Below the pieces are notes generated by a model. That model saw only the letters and a program-made list of their open reading frames with translations. It did no database searches and was not told the origin of the DNA. Both the position numbers and the translations under genes were made by a program. A stretch of 64,000 nt of DNA from Terasakiella sp033100395 (GTDB taxonomy: Bacteria > Pseudomonadota > Alphaproteobacteria > Rhodospirillales > Terasakiellaceae), in the NCBI RefSeq assembly GCF_033100395.1, contig NZ_JAWLVJ010000014.1, forward strand, positions 60,199 to 124,198, read 5' to 3'. Below are positions 52,999 to 62,131 of this stretch, one piece after another. The number at the start of each line of letters is the position of its first letter. Within the stretch, counting starts at the first letter, position 1.

Positions 52999-54063
52999 TT
53001 AACCAAGAACCGGATCAAGGGAGCCATTGGCATAACGGTCAGCCATGTCGTTCAGGCTGATCGGCTTGATCTTGGAACCCTGACCTGCACAGTTGAAGAT
53101 TTCATAACGTTCAACGCATTCTTTCTCCATCGCAGCCATGGCTGGTTTCAGGTAGTAGCGTGGGTCGAACTCAGCCGGGCCTTCCTGAAGCGCTTTACGG
53201 ATCGCACCTGTGATGGCCATACGGTTATCGGTGTCGATGTTGACTTTGCGCACACCGTTTTTAATGCCGACAACGATTTCTTCCAGCGGCACACCGTAGG
53301 TCTGCTTCATCTCCCCACCATGGGCGTTGATGATGTCCTGCAGTTCCTGCGGCACAGAAGAAGAACCATGCATCACCAGGTGAGTGTTTGGCAGCTTCTT
53401 GTGGATTTCTTTCACCACGTTCATGGCAAGAATGTCACCATCGGGTTTGCGGGTGAATTTATACGCACCGTGAGACGTGCCCATGGCAATCGCCAGCGCA
53501 TCAACTTTTGTTTTCTTGACGAAATCAACGGCTTGGTCTGGGTCCGTCAGCAAAGCGTCCATATCCAGCTTGCCTTCAAAACCGTGGCCGTCTTCTTTTT
53601 CGCCTTCGCCTGTTTCAAGTGAACCCAGACAACCCAGTTCCCCTTCGACAGAAACACCGATCAGGTGAGCTGCTTTGGTGACGTCTGCGGTGATATCAAC
53701 GTTATATTCATATGACGCGGGCGTCTTGCCGTCTGCTTCTAGCGAGCCGTCCATCATGACAGATGAAAAGCCGTTGGCCATGGCAGACATACAGGTGCGC
53801 AGTTCATTACCGTGATCCAGATGCATACAGACCGGAACGTCAGGATAGATTTCAACCGCTGCCTGGATCAAGTGTTTCAAAACCGCATCGTTGGCGTATT
53901 TACGTGCGCCACGACTTGCCTGCATGATGACAGGGCTGTCGGTTTTGGACGCTGCCGCCATAATCGCCAACATCTGTTCCATGTTGTTGATATTGAAAGC
54001 GGGAAGGCCATAGTCATTCTCTGCCGCGTGATCGAGAAGCTGACGCATGGAAACGAGTGCCAT
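52999..54063 (-). CDS. fba: Class II fructose-bisphosphate aldolase
   Basis: This 354-residue zinc aldolase splits fructose 1,6-bisphosphate, or sedoheptulose 1,7-bisphosphate in the Calvin-type branch. Features include the N-terminal LPAFNINNMEQMLAI, MHLDHGNE with a metal His, and VEGELGCLG. Its length and pattern match the CbbA-type subgroup. It lies between tkt and rpe; no Rubisco or phosphoribulokinase is present, so a Calvin cycle role is not shown. Confidence 0.96.
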   Translation of the reverse strand: MALVSMRQLLDHAAENDYGLPAFNINNMEQMLAIMAAASKTDSPVIMQASRGARKYANDAVLKHLIQAAVEIYPDVPVCMHLDHGNELRTCMSAMANGFSSVMMDGSLEADGKTPASYEYNVDITADVTKAAHLIGVSVEGELGCLGSLETGEGEKEDGHGFEGKLDMDALLTDPDQAVDFVKKTKVDALAIAMGTSHGAYKFTRKPDGDILAMNVVKEIHKKLPNTHLVMHGSSSVPQELQDIINAHGGEMKQTYGVPLEEIVVGIKNGVRKVNIDTDNRMAITGAIRKALQEGPAEFDPRYYLKPAMAAMEKECVERYEIFNCAGQGSKIKPISLNDMADRYANGSLDPVLG

Positions 54064-54096
54064 AGGATTTCCTCCAAAATTACTTATTAACGAGTT

Positions 54097-54123
54097 GAGG
54101 CGGTCCTTAACCCGGACCGCCTC
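54097..54123 (-). other. GC-rich hairpin between tkt and fba
   Basis: A perfect 10 bp stem (GAGGCGGTCC/GGACCGCCTC) has a seven-base loop but no T run on the minus strand. It may be an mRNA processing or stability element between two co-directional genes. Confidence 0.45.
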
Positions 54124-54132
54124 TTTATCAGA

Positions 54133-56103
54133 TTATACTCTTGCTTTTACCGCTTCGACGACGGCTTCAGATGTAATACCAAAGTGCTTGTAAAGATCGC
54201 CTGCTGGTGCAGAGGCACCAAAGCCAGTCATGCCGACAAACGCACCATTGGCCCCGATATAACGGTCCCAACCCATTTGCAGGCCAGCTTCAACCGCAAC
54301 ACGGATGCCATCACCCAATGTGTCGTGCTTATATTCGTCAGACTGCTTTTCAAACAGTTCCCAACATGGCATGGAAACAACAGCCGTTGGAACGCCTTCA
54401 GCCTGCAACTGATCGCGTGCCGCCATGGCGATTTCAACTTCGGATCCTGTCGCAATGATGGTGGCTTTGCGTGGGCCTTCTGCGTCACGAAGAACATATG
54501 CGCCTTTTGCACATTTGTTTTCTTCAGTATATTCCGTGCGAACGGCTGGCAGGCCTTGACGGGACAGGGCCAGAACAGACGGTGTCGTTTCAGATTGCAG
54601 AGACAGCATCCAGCATTCAAAGGTTTCAACCGCATCAGCCGGGCGGAACACCTGTGTGTTCGGCATCGCACGAAGGGATGCAACAGTTTCAACTGGCTGG
54701 TGCGTTGGGCCATCTTCGCCCAGACCAATGGAATCGTGGGTCAGAACATAGACAACACGTTGTTCCATCAGCGCTGACAGACGCATGGCTGCGCGCATGT
54801 AATCCGCAAAGACCAGGAATGTGCCGCCATAAGGAACGAACCCGCCGTGCAGCGCGATACCGTTCATGAAAGCGGCCATGCCGAATTCACGGATGCCGTA
54901 ATGCATGTAGTTGCCAGAGAAATCGTCAGGCGTAACGGACTTCTGGCTTTCCGCCTTGGTCAGGTTGGAGCCTGTCAAATCTGCAGAACCACCCAGCATT
55001 TCCGGGATGATTTCGGCCAGCGCATTCAAGGCCATTTGTGAAGATTGACGCGTGGCTTTTTTCGGTGCGTCTTCACAAAGTTGTTTTTTATAATCGTTTG
55101 CCTTGGCTTCCCAACCATCAGGCAGACCACCGTCATTGGTGCGAACAAATGTTTCCTGCGCATCCAGGTCCAACTCGTTAAAACGCTCCTGCCAGGCTTC
55201 ACGTGTGGCTGCACCGCGCGCCCCTGCATCCCGCCAGGCATTCAGGATATCAACCGGCACTTCAAATGGGGCAGCGTCCCAGCCAAGCTGTTCGCGCATA
55301 GTTGCAATTTCGTCGTCGCCCAATGGGGCACCGTGCGTTTTGTGGGACCCTTCAAGGGTTGGCGCGCCTTTACCGATTTTGGTTTTACAGGCGATCAGGG
55401 ATGGTTTGTCAGATTTTTGTGCTTTTTCAATCGCTGCTGCGATCTCATCCGGGTTGTGACCGTCGATGGCCTGCGTGTCCCAGCCAGACGCTTCAAAACG
55501 TTTCAACTGGTTGTCAGAAGCCGCAACATTCAAATTACCATCAATGGTGATTTCGTTGTCGTCCCAGAAGACGATCAGTTTGCCAAGGCCCAAGTGACCG
55601 GCTGTAGAAATCGCTTCGTGAGAAATCCCTTCCATCAGACAGCCATCACCTGCAATAACATAAGTGTAGTGGTTCACAACATCGGTGCCGTAGCGCGCAT
55701 TTTGCAGTTTTTCTGCCAGCGCCATGCCAACGGCGGTTGTGATGCCCTGGCCCAATGGACCTGTTGTAGTTTCAATCCCGGTTGCATGACCATATTCAGG
55801 GTGGCCCGCAGTTTTTGAATCAAGCTGACGGAAGTTGGACACTTCTTCAATGGTCATGTCTTCATAACCTGTCAGATACAAGTAAGAATACATCAGCATG
55901 GAGCCATGACCCGCAGACAAAACAAAACGGTCACGATCAGCCCATTTCGGTTGCTTGGGGTCAAAGTTCATATATTTCGTGAACAGAACGGTAGCAACAT
56001 CAGCCATACCCATCGGCATACCCGGGTGGCCGGATTTGGCTTTCTGAACGGCATCGGCGGAAAGAAAACGAATGGCGTTCGCCATATCCTTATGCGAGGT
56101 CAT
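54133..56103 (-). CDS. tkt: Transketolase
   Basis: This 656-residue thiamine-diphosphate enzyme moves two-carbon units in the pentose phosphate pathway. Visible are HPGMPMGMAD, GHGSMLMYSYLYLTG, the ThDP motif GDGCLMEGISHEA, and EDGPTHQPVE of the pyrimidine-binding domain. Length is typical. It heads the minus-strand group tkt-fba-rpe. Confidence 0.97.
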   Translation of the reverse strand: MTSHKDMANAIRFLSADAVQKAKSGHPGMPMGMADVATVLFTKYMNFDPKQPKWADRDRFVLSAGHGSMLMYSYLYLTGYEDMTIEEVSNFRQLDSKTAGHPEYGHATGIETTTGPLGQGITTAVGMALAEKLQNARYGTDVVNHYTYVIAGDGCLMEGISHEAISTAGHLGLGKLIVFWDDNEITIDGNLNVAASDNQLKRFEASGWDTQAIDGHNPDEIAAAIEKAQKSDKPSLIACKTKIGKGAPTLEGSHKTHGAPLGDDEIATMREQLGWDAAPFEVPVDILNAWRDAGARGAATREAWQERFNELDLDAQETFVRTNDGGLPDGWEAKANDYKKQLCEDAPKKATRQSSQMALNALAEIIPEMLGGSADLTGSNLTKAESQKSVTPDDFSGNYMHYGIREFGMAAFMNGIALHGGFVPYGGTFLVFADYMRAAMRLSALMEQRVVYVLTHDSIGLGEDGPTHQPVETVASLRAMPNTQVFRPADAVETFECWMLSLQSETTPSVLALSRQGLPAVRTEYTEENKCAKGAYVLRDAEGPRKATIIATGSEVEIAMAARDQLQAEGVPTAVVSMPCWELFEKQSDEYKHDTLGDGIRVAVEAGLQMGWDRYIGANGAFVGMTGFGASAPAGDLYKHFGITSEAVVEAVKARV

Positions 56104-56283
56104 CGACTAGTGATCCTTTAGCAAAATAAAGAGGCCCTGAAACGGTGGGCGCACACTACCTGAGAGTCTTTTTTTAAGCAAGTAAAGAAAGCGCGAAAAA
56201 CCACCCTTAATCCTTGCACTTTCATTCAAAAACGTGCTTGATGGTGCACATATATAGATAGTTGAAAAGATAATAATAATTTT

Positions 56284-57087
56284 ATGACTCTTGAACTCAT
56301 TGAACTCAAAGCGAAATCAGGTGTTAAGAAGAAAACGCCTCTTCTGTTTGTCCACGGATCCTTCTGTTCTGCCCCAATCTGGCGTTATCGTTTTATGCCC
56401 TATTTTTCTGACTGCGGGCATGATTGTTATGCAGTCTCTCTAAGCGGGCATGGCCGCAGTGGATCAGAATGGTCGCTTCACCTTTATAGCCTCAACGATT
56501 ACGTCGATAACCTAATCGAAGCCATTGAAAAAATTGGCGAACCACCTATTCTGGTCGGTCATTCCCTGGGCGGCATGGTGGTGCAGAAATATATTGAAAG
56601 CCATGACTGTGCGGGTGCCATTCTGATGAACTCCCTGCCCCCAAGCGGCGCCTTTACCTCCATCGTTCACATGATGACCCATTCCCCAGAGCTTTACTGG
56701 ACGCTGAACCAGGCCATGATGTTCAGCACGGACCTGGTCAGTTTCGATGCGTTGAAACGCATGCTGGTCACCGATGACACCCACCCGGCCAGTTTGGCAG
56801 AAGTCCACGGACTGTTTCAGCCAGAATCCATGCGTGCCCTTAATGATGTGACCTATTTCGATATACCGCGCAAACGCGCCAAAGAAGGCTTCCCGATCAA
56901 AGTCATCGGCGGAGATGCCGACGTCATGATCCCGGTTACCGCGCTTAAAGAAACCGCAACCTTTCACGGCGCCGACCTCACGATCATCAAAGGCGGCCCG
57001 CACGCCCTCATGCTGGATAAATGCTGGAAAGATGTGGCCGAAGTTTTACGCGGCTGGATTGAGGGGAAGTCTGCTGGGTTTGCGTAA
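56284..57087 (+). CDS. Alpha/beta hydrolase
   Basis: This 267-residue enzyme has an N-terminal LFVHGSFCSAPIWRYRFMP oxyanion region, the nucleophile elbow GHSLGGM, and a C-terminal GGPHALMLD with the catalytic His. Substrate unknown. It is a single gene between divergent tkt and convergent metY. Confidence 0.88.
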   Translation: MTLELIELKAKSGVKKKTPLLFVHGSFCSAPIWRYRFMPYFSDCGHDCYAVSLSGHGRSGSEWSLHLYSLNDYVDNLIEAIEKIGEPPILVGHSLGGMVVQKYIESHDCAGAILMNSLPPSGAFTSIVHMMTHSPELYWTLNQAMMFSTDLVSFDALKRMLVTDDTHPASLAEVHGLFQPESMRALNDVTYFDIPRKRAKEGFPIKVIGGDADVMIPVTALKETATFHGADLTIIKGGPHALMLDKCWKDVAEVLRGWIEGKSAGFA

Positions 57088-57108
57088 ATCGCCGGAATAA
57101 CGAGCGAT

Positions 57109-58395
57109 TTACAAACTCAATGCCTCATCCAGATCACGGATAATATCATCAGCGGTTTCCAACCCAATCGACAAACGCAATACATCTGGCCGTGCCCCTG
57201 CGGCTATCTGCTGTTCTTCATTTAATTGGCGATGCGTCGTGCTTGCCGGGTGAATGATCAGGCTGCGAGTATCGCCGATGTTGGCAAGGTGAGAAATCAG
57301 ATTGACGTTTTCCACCACACGCACGCCTGCTTCAAAACCGCCTTTCACGCCAAAAGTAAAGACGGAACCCGCGCCTTTCGGCATATATTTCTGGCCGAGA
57401 TCATAATAAGGGCTGGACTTCAGGCCTGCATACGACACCCAACTGACAGCCGGGTGGTTTTCCAGGAAACTTGCCACTTTCACGGCATTTTCCACATGGC
57501 GTTCCATGCGCAGATGCAGGGTTTCCATGCCTGTAATGGTGTTAAAGGCGTTGGTCGGGCTCATCGCCGGGCCGAAATCGCGCAAGCCCACACAGCGGGT
57601 CTTCATGGAAAAGCCGAAATCACCGAAGGTCTCAAAGAACGTAAGCCCATGATAGGCCGGTTCCGGTTCCGTCAATGTCGGATATTTCCCCGCCTTTGCC
57701 CAGTCAAACTTGCCCGATTCCACAATAGCACCACCCATGGATGTCCCATGCCCGCCAAGGAATTTTGTGGTGGAATGGGTAATGATATCGGCGCCATACT
57801 CGAACGGACGAAACAGGATCGGCGTTGCCATGGTATTATCCACCACCAACGGCATTTTATTTTCATGGGCCAGATCAGCCAGCGCCTGTGTATCCAGAAT
57901 GATCCCGCCGGGATTGGCAAGTGGTTCAATAAACAGGGCTTTATGTTCCGGCTTGATTGCAGCCTTCACCGCATCCAGGTCCGTCGCATCGACAAAATCC
58001 ACATGCCAGCCTAAGCGTTTAAAACTTTGACCAAACTGAGTGATTGATCCGCCATAAAGATTTCGCGACGCCAAAAAACTATCCCCTGGTTCCAGCAGCG
58101 AGAAAAACGCCAGAAACTGTGCAGAATGACCAGAGGCACAACACACACCAGCGCGCCCGCCTTCCAGATTGGCGATGCGTTCTTCCAGCACCGCCACTGT
58201 CGGATTGGTCAGACGGGAATAGATAAAACCGAACGTCTGCAAGTTAAACAAATCAGCGGCATGATCCACATCATCAAACACATAGGATGTGGTCTGATAA
58301 ATCGGTGTATTGCGCGCACCTGTTTCCGCATCCGGGCGGCTTCCGGCGTGGATGGTGCGGGTTTCAATGCCGAATTCTTTGGGCGACTTGCTCAT
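57109..58395 (-). CDS. metY: O-acetylhomoserine aminocarboxypropyltransferase
   Basis: This 428-residue PLP enzyme makes homocysteine or methionine precursors from O-acetylhomoserine and sulfide. The PLP lysine lies in HSTTKFLGGHGTSMGG, preceded by PLVVDNTMATP. The length and opening (FGIETRTIHAGSRPDAETGARNTPIYQTTSYVF) fit MetY. It overlaps the CoA-binding protein gene by 4 bp. No SAM-II-like leader was seen upstream. Confidence 0.95.
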   Translation of the reverse strand: MSKSPKEFGIETRTIHAGSRPDAETGARNTPIYQTTSYVFDDVDHAADLFNLQTFGFIYSRLTNPTVAVLEERIANLEGGRAGVCCASGHSAQFLAFFSLLEPGDSFLASRNLYGGSITQFGQSFKRLGWHVDFVDATDLDAVKAAIKPEHKALFIEPLANPGGIILDTQALADLAHENKMPLVVDNTMATPILFRPFEYGADIITHSTTKFLGGHGTSMGGAIVESGKFDWAKAGKYPTLTEPEPAYHGLTFFETFGDFGFSMKTRCVGLRDFGPAMSPTNAFNTITGMETLHLRMERHVENAVKVASFLENHPAVSWVSYAGLKSSPYYDLGQKYMPKGAGSVFTFGVKGGFEAGVRVVENVNLISHLANIGDTRSLIIHPASTTHRQLNEEQQIAAGARPDVLRLSIGLETADDIIRDLDEALSL

Positions 58396-58883
58396 CGTTT
58401 TAACCTTTTGGACGAAATAATACCGGAATTAATGCCTGACCAGCTCAGCTCGCCAAACAGGCGACCATATTCAATCTTGGGGCAACGATCCATCACCACC
58501 TTAAGACCTTTTTCTTCTGCCTTTTGCGCGGCTTCCTCATTAATAACAGTCAACTGCATCCAGATAACCTGAATGTCTTTGTCGCCAACTAGCCCCAAAA
58601 CTTCTTCGGTAATCTTGCCTGCGGCTTCTGAATTTCTGAAAATATCGACCATCTGGAAATCATCGGGGATATCAGAAAGACTGCCATAAACAGTTTCCCC
58701 CAAAATCTCGCCGCCTGCCAGGCCCGGGTTCACCGGGATGACGCGATAGCCTTTTCCCTGAAGGTACTTCATCACGAAATTGCTCGGGCGGTTCCATTTA
58801 GCAGAAGCCCCGACCATAGCGACGGTTTTTACGGATTTCAGGATGTCCGCCAGCCAGTCATCATCATAAATCAAAGAAGACAT
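58392..58883 (-). CDS. CoA-binding domain protein (YccU-like)
   Basis: This 163-residue Rossmann-type protein has the opening VAMVGASAKWNRPSNFVMKYL, VIPVNPG and the end segment MDRCPKIEYGRL. The family binds CoA; the role is unclear. It is coupled to metY by a 4 bp overlap, a known pairing, so it may act in sulfur amino acid metabolism. Confidence 0.88.
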   Translation of the reverse strand: MSSLIYDDDWLADILKSVKTVAMVGASAKWNRPSNFVMKYLQGKGYRVIPVNPGLAGGEILGETVYGSLSDIPDDFQMVDIFRNSEAAGKITEEVLGLVGDKDIQVIWMQLTVINEEAAQKAEEKGLKVVMDRCPKIEYGRLFGELSWSGINSGIISSKRLKR

Positions 58884-59061
58884 ATTTTCCCTATTTTAAT
58901 TTCGCACGCACACCCCATATAGGCTTAACCGGAGAGTCAGAAAACACAAAAAAACATTCACAGAACCTAATTTTTCATGTTTCCCCATCCATATGGGTGA
59001 TGTTGGTTGATTTTTTCGCAACTATAATGACCTAGAATTTAGGAAACGGGTTTATTTAACA

Positions 59062-59268
59062 ATGTCAGAAGTCAAGGCAACGGCCTACAATCTTTACCAC
59101 AAACACGGGCTACAGCAGGCCACATTTATCGCGTTTCACAATATGCAGACAGCAACCGACGGGGATAGTTCTGATTATTGGCTGCATGTGTTGAACCACA
59201 TCACGGTTATGGATGTACTGAGTGAAACCGAGGTCGATTACACCCAGGAAAAATCACTCCACAACTAA
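59062..59268 (+). CDS. Conserved-looking small protein of unknown function
   Basis: This 68-residue protein (SEVKATAYNLYHKHGLQQ, then HVLNHITVMDVLSE) has no recognisable domain and is not membrane-bound. Its stop lies exactly next to the convergent enoyl-CoA hydratase stop. The ribosome site is weak. It is included because it is free-standing and does not overlap another gene. Confidence 0.6.
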   Translation: MSEVKATAYNLYHKHGLQQATFIAFHNMQTATDGDSSDYWLHVLNHITVMDVLSETEVDYTQEKSLHN

Positions 59269-60072
59269 TTAACGTCCTTTCCATTCCGGCATATGCTTTT
59301 TCGCGATAAAAGCATCAACGCCAGCCTGGGCATCTTCGGTCATCATATTACAGGTCATGGTCTCCGCCGCCATATCGTAGGCCGCATCGCGTGCTGCTTC
59401 CAACTGCTTATAAAAAAGCTGCTTGCCAAAGGCGATAGAGATCGCTGGCTTGGATGCAATTTTGCCCGCCATTTCCATCACCGCTTCATCAAGTTTATCA
59501 GCAGGCACCACTTTATTGATCAGGCCAAACTGCATCGCGGTTTCTGCATCAATAAAGTCACCCGTTACCAGCATTTCAAACGCTTTTTTCGGCGTAACAT
59601 TTCGCGTCAAAGCCACCATCGGGGTGGAACAGAATAAACCAACATTAATCCCGGATGTGGCGAAGCGTGCTTCTTCAACAGCAACAGCCAGATCACAGGT
59701 CGCAACCAGCTGACAGCCAGCCGCCGTGGCTATCCCGTGGATACGCGCAATAACGGGCTGTGGGATTTGGCTGATTTTCAACATCACTTCGGAACATTTG
59801 CCAAACAGTGCCTGCATGGCTTCACGCGATGTATCTTCGCGCATCTCTTTCAGGTCATGACCTGCACAAAAGGCTTTCCCCTCGCCTGCCAAAACCACCA
59901 CGCGGACAGATTTATCTTCTTCCAGCTTGATCAGTTCTGCCAGCAAAGCTTCCAGCACCGCCATGGAAAGCGCGTTGAATTTTTTCGGACGGTTCAAAGT
60001 CAGCTTGGCAACCCCATCTGAATCAACGCGGGTCACTAAAGCTTCGGATGTGGTTTCAGCCAGTGCAGTCAT
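59269..60072 (-). CDS. ECHDC3-like crotonase lacking catalytic glutamates
   Basis: This 267-residue protein has the enoyl-CoA hydratase fold (FCAGHDLKEM oxyanion region), but the two catalytic glutamates are absent: AGCQLVATCD has Gln, and TSGINVGLFCSTP has Gly. This pattern matches ECHDC3 proteins, and the C-terminal FYKQLEAARDAAYD also fits. It may bind or edit acyl-CoA without standard hydratase activity. It diverges from a thioesterase across a LiuR-like palindrome. Confidence 0.88.
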   Translation of the reverse strand: MTALAETTSEALVTRVDSDGVAKLTLNRPKKFNALSMAVLEALLAELIKLEEDKSVRVVVLAGEGKAFCAGHDLKEMREDTSREAMQALFGKCSEVMLKISQIPQPVIARIHGIATAAGCQLVATCDLAVAVEEARFATSGINVGLFCSTPMVALTRNVTPKKAFEMLVTGDFIDAETAMQFGLINKVVPADKLDEAVMEMAGKIASKPAISIAFGKQLFYKQLEAARDAAYDMAAETMTCNMMTEDAQAGVDAFIAKKHMPEWKGR

Positions 60073-60122
60073 GTTTTATATCCTCCCATAGTTTTATTAG
60101 ATGTACAGACTATATCAAATTG

Positions 60123-60138
60123 ACGTTTACGTAAACGT
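60123..60138. promoter_or_regulatory. LiuR-like palindrome between crotonase and thioesterase
   Basis: ACGTTTACGTAAACGT is a perfect 16 bp palindrome, and TTG precedes it. It resembles operators of MerR-family LiuR regulators of branched-chain acyl-CoA degradation, by memory. It could control both divergent genes. Confidence 0.5.
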
Positions 60139-60180
60139 AATATAACATCTTTACCAAAGCATAACATGACAGGCAGGAAA

Positions 60181-60600
60181 ATGGCGAAAATTAGCGTAAA
60201 CGAATTTGACCATATTATCGAAACCGAATTGCCCTGGGCACAGGAAATCGGCATGAAAACCGATCAGATTGGCGACGGCACAGCCGTTTTACGCCTGCCC
60301 TTCGATGACTCTATGCTGCGCCCGGGCGGTACGGTTTCCGGCCCGACCATGATGGCTTTGGCTGATGCCTGTATGTATGCTGTGATCCTGTCTGCCATTG
60401 GACAAGTCAAACTGGCGGTCACCACCAATTTCAACATCAACTTCATGCATCGCCCTGCCCCCGGTGATTTGATGGCCGAAGGCAAAATTCTGAAACTGGG
60501 CAAACGACTGGCCGTTATGGATGTGACATTGCATTGCGATGGACATGACGAACCCGTGGCCCACGCCACCGGAACTTATTCCATTCCGCCCGTGCGTTAA
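60181..60600 (+). CDS. PaaI-family hotdog thioesterase
   Basis: This protein of about 139 residues has the hotdog fold with the helix GTVSGPTMMALADACMYAVILSAIG and the strand TTNFNINFMHRPAPGDL. It probably hydrolyses acyl-CoA thioesters. The ATG at 60181 follows AGGA closely; an ATG at 60166 adds five residues. It diverges from the crotonase-like gene. Confidence 0.88.
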   Translation: MAKISVNEFDHIIETELPWAQEIGMKTDQIGDGTAVLRLPFDDSMLRPGGTVSGPTMMALADACMYAVILSAIGQVKLAVTTNFNINFMHRPAPGDLMAEGKILKLGKRLAVMDVTLHCDGHDEPVAHATGTYSIPPVR

Positions 60601-60824
60601 GAAACCATTTTCAGAAGAAGCGCTCCAAAGATCAGGCACAGCCCCGCCAATAAAGTCAGGTAGGAAAACTGGATAAAGTCGGGGTGGCTGTTATGGGCTG
60701 CGCTGAAGGCTTCATCTTCAATTGCCATAATCGCGACTTGCTTGCTGAAACGCGCATAGCTCATAACCGCTTCAAAAAACAGCGGGATGGTCAGGAACAG
60801 TAGAATGTGTGCGATATAAGTCAT
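60597..60824 (-). CDS. Small membrane protein of unknown function
   Basis: This 75-residue protein has two membrane segments (IAHILLFLTIPLFFEAVM and YLTLLAGLCLIFGALLL). Its stop overlaps the convergent thioesterase stop by 4 bp. Starts at 60824, 60845 and 60857 are possible and the spacing of AGAGGG to 60824 is poor. No family was recognised. Confidence 0.55.
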   Translation of the reverse strand: MTYIAHILLFLTIPLFFEAVMSYARFSKQVAIMAIEDEAFSAAHNSHPDFIQFSYLTLLAGLCLIFGALLLKMVS

Positions 60825-60944
60825 CCCTCTAAAATGAAGGAGCATATGCCCCGGCAAAAGTTACAATCATGTGAAACTTTACCACTTAACGTAAAAACAA
60901 CGAAAAACCATTGCTTTAAGCACTAAAGCGATTACCTTTCTCCC

Positions 60945-61880
60945 ATGCAACAAGTCATCACCGTCATCTTCCCCGTTTTTGCCGTTGTCGGCCTTGGCTA
61001 TCTGATGGTCAAGCGCGGGCTGTTTAGTCAAAGCGGTGTGGATGATCTGACGCGCTTTATCTTTTATCTTGCCGTGCCTGCCCTTTTGTTTCGCACCTCC
61101 GCCAGTGGTGTAATGGCGCAGCGATTGGAACTTTCCATCCTGCTTGCTTATTACGGGGTTGGGGTCGTGATCCTGTTTGCGACTTATTACATGGCGAAAC
61201 GTGTGGGGCATGAACGTGCGGTGGTCACCGGGATTTCTGCCTGCTTTGGAAACCTCGCCCTGATCGGCCTGCCCATTGTACAGACAGCCTATGGCCCCGA
61301 AGCCCTTGTGCCCCTGATGACACTCATCACCTTCAACGCCATGATCCTGTTCACCATCCCTTGTGTCATGATGGAAACCGGACGTAATCCCAATGCCAAT
61401 ATCGGCGGCATTATCTGGGGATCGATCAAAAGCGTCATCACCAACCCGCTGGTCATCGCACTTGTCAGCGGTTGGGTTCTGGCAGAAACAGAGGTAGAAT
61501 TGCCAAGCGTGATTGATCGCACAACCGAACTGCTGAGCAAAGCCGCCCCGCCGTGCGCCTTATTTGCCGTAGGGGGCGGCATGGCGCGTTATTCATTGCG
61601 ACTGGAAGAAACCCGTTTCTCCGTTCTGCTGGCATCCGTGGCAAAATTGATCATCATGCCTTTGGCCGTCTTTCTCCTCTGTCACTATGTTTTAGGGGCC
61701 TCTCCTGTCTGGACCATGATCGCGACGTTAGGCGCTGCCATGCCGACCGGGGCCAATCCCTTCGTCTTTGCCACCCGTTATGGTGTGGGAGATCGAATTG
61801 CCGGAAATGCGATTCTGTTAACAACCAGCCTGTCGCTGATTACCCTCAGTGCTTTTCTGATCCTCTTCCCACAGCCGTGA
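60945..61880 (+). CDS. AEC-family (auxin efflux carrier-like) transporter
   Basis: This 311-residue membrane protein has about ten helices (VIFPVFAVVGLGYLMVKRGLF at the start, FNAMILFTIPCVMMETG in the middle, LILFPQP at the end), as in the AEC family of bacterial organic anion exporters. The substrate is unknown. The ATG lies in a region with no strong ribosome site. Confidence 0.85.
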   Translation: MQQVITVIFPVFAVVGLGYLMVKRGLFSQSGVDDLTRFIFYLAVPALLFRTSASGVMAQRLELSILLAYYGVGVVILFATYYMAKRVGHERAVVTGISACFGNLALIGLPIVQTAYGPEALVPLMTLITFNAMILFTIPCVMMETGRNPNANIGGIIWGSIKSVITNPLVIALVSGWVLAETEVELPSVIDRTTELLSKAAPPCALFAVGGGMARYSLRLEETRFSVLLASVAKLIIMPLAVFLLCHYVLGASPVWTMIATLGAAMPTGANPFVFATRYGVGDRIAGNAILLTTSLSLITLSAFLILFPQP

Positions 61881-61976
61881 CAGCGCCCGGATCAGCCACA
61901 GGCCACCCCTAACCCATTGAAAGCATTAAATTCAAACAACCTGTCGAACCCCATTATTTTCCGCCCTATACAGAAA

Positions 61977-61992
61977 CGGTATTATAATACCG
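61977..61992 (+). terminator. Palindrome and weak terminator after AEC transporter
   Basis: CGGTATTATAATACCG is a perfect 16 bp palindrome followed by a T-rich stretch. It may end the transporter mRNA or be a regulatory site. Confidence 0.4.
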
Positions 61993-62029
61993 CATTTTTA
62001 AGATGCTGTTTTTAAACGTTTTTTTGCTG

Positions 62030-62057
62030 TTGACTTATCCTCAAAAATCAACATAAT
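62030..62057 (+). promoter_or_regulatory. Sigma70-type promoter and leader of rplM-rpsI
   Basis: TTGACT (62030-62035) and CATAAT (62052-62057) are 16 bases apart. The start of the mRNA would be near 62064, giving a leader of about 68 bases with a CTCC-TTTC-GGAG hairpin (62063-62074). This hairpin could be used for autogenous control by L13, but no family was recognised. Confidence 0.6.
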
Positions 62058-62131
62058 GCGCGCTCCTTTCGGAGGTCCAGTATTTGGCCCTGTGAAACCC
62101 AGTTTATTAATCCGTATGCAAGTGGACTGAA

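Noticed and set aside
52294..56103. Calvin cycle operon
   Set aside because: tkt, fba and rpe are present, but no Rubisco, phosphoribulokinase or CbbR gene lies here.
58884..59061. SAM-II riboswitch upstream of the metY operon
   Set aside because: The expected conserved SAM-II sequence and pseudoknot parts were not seen.
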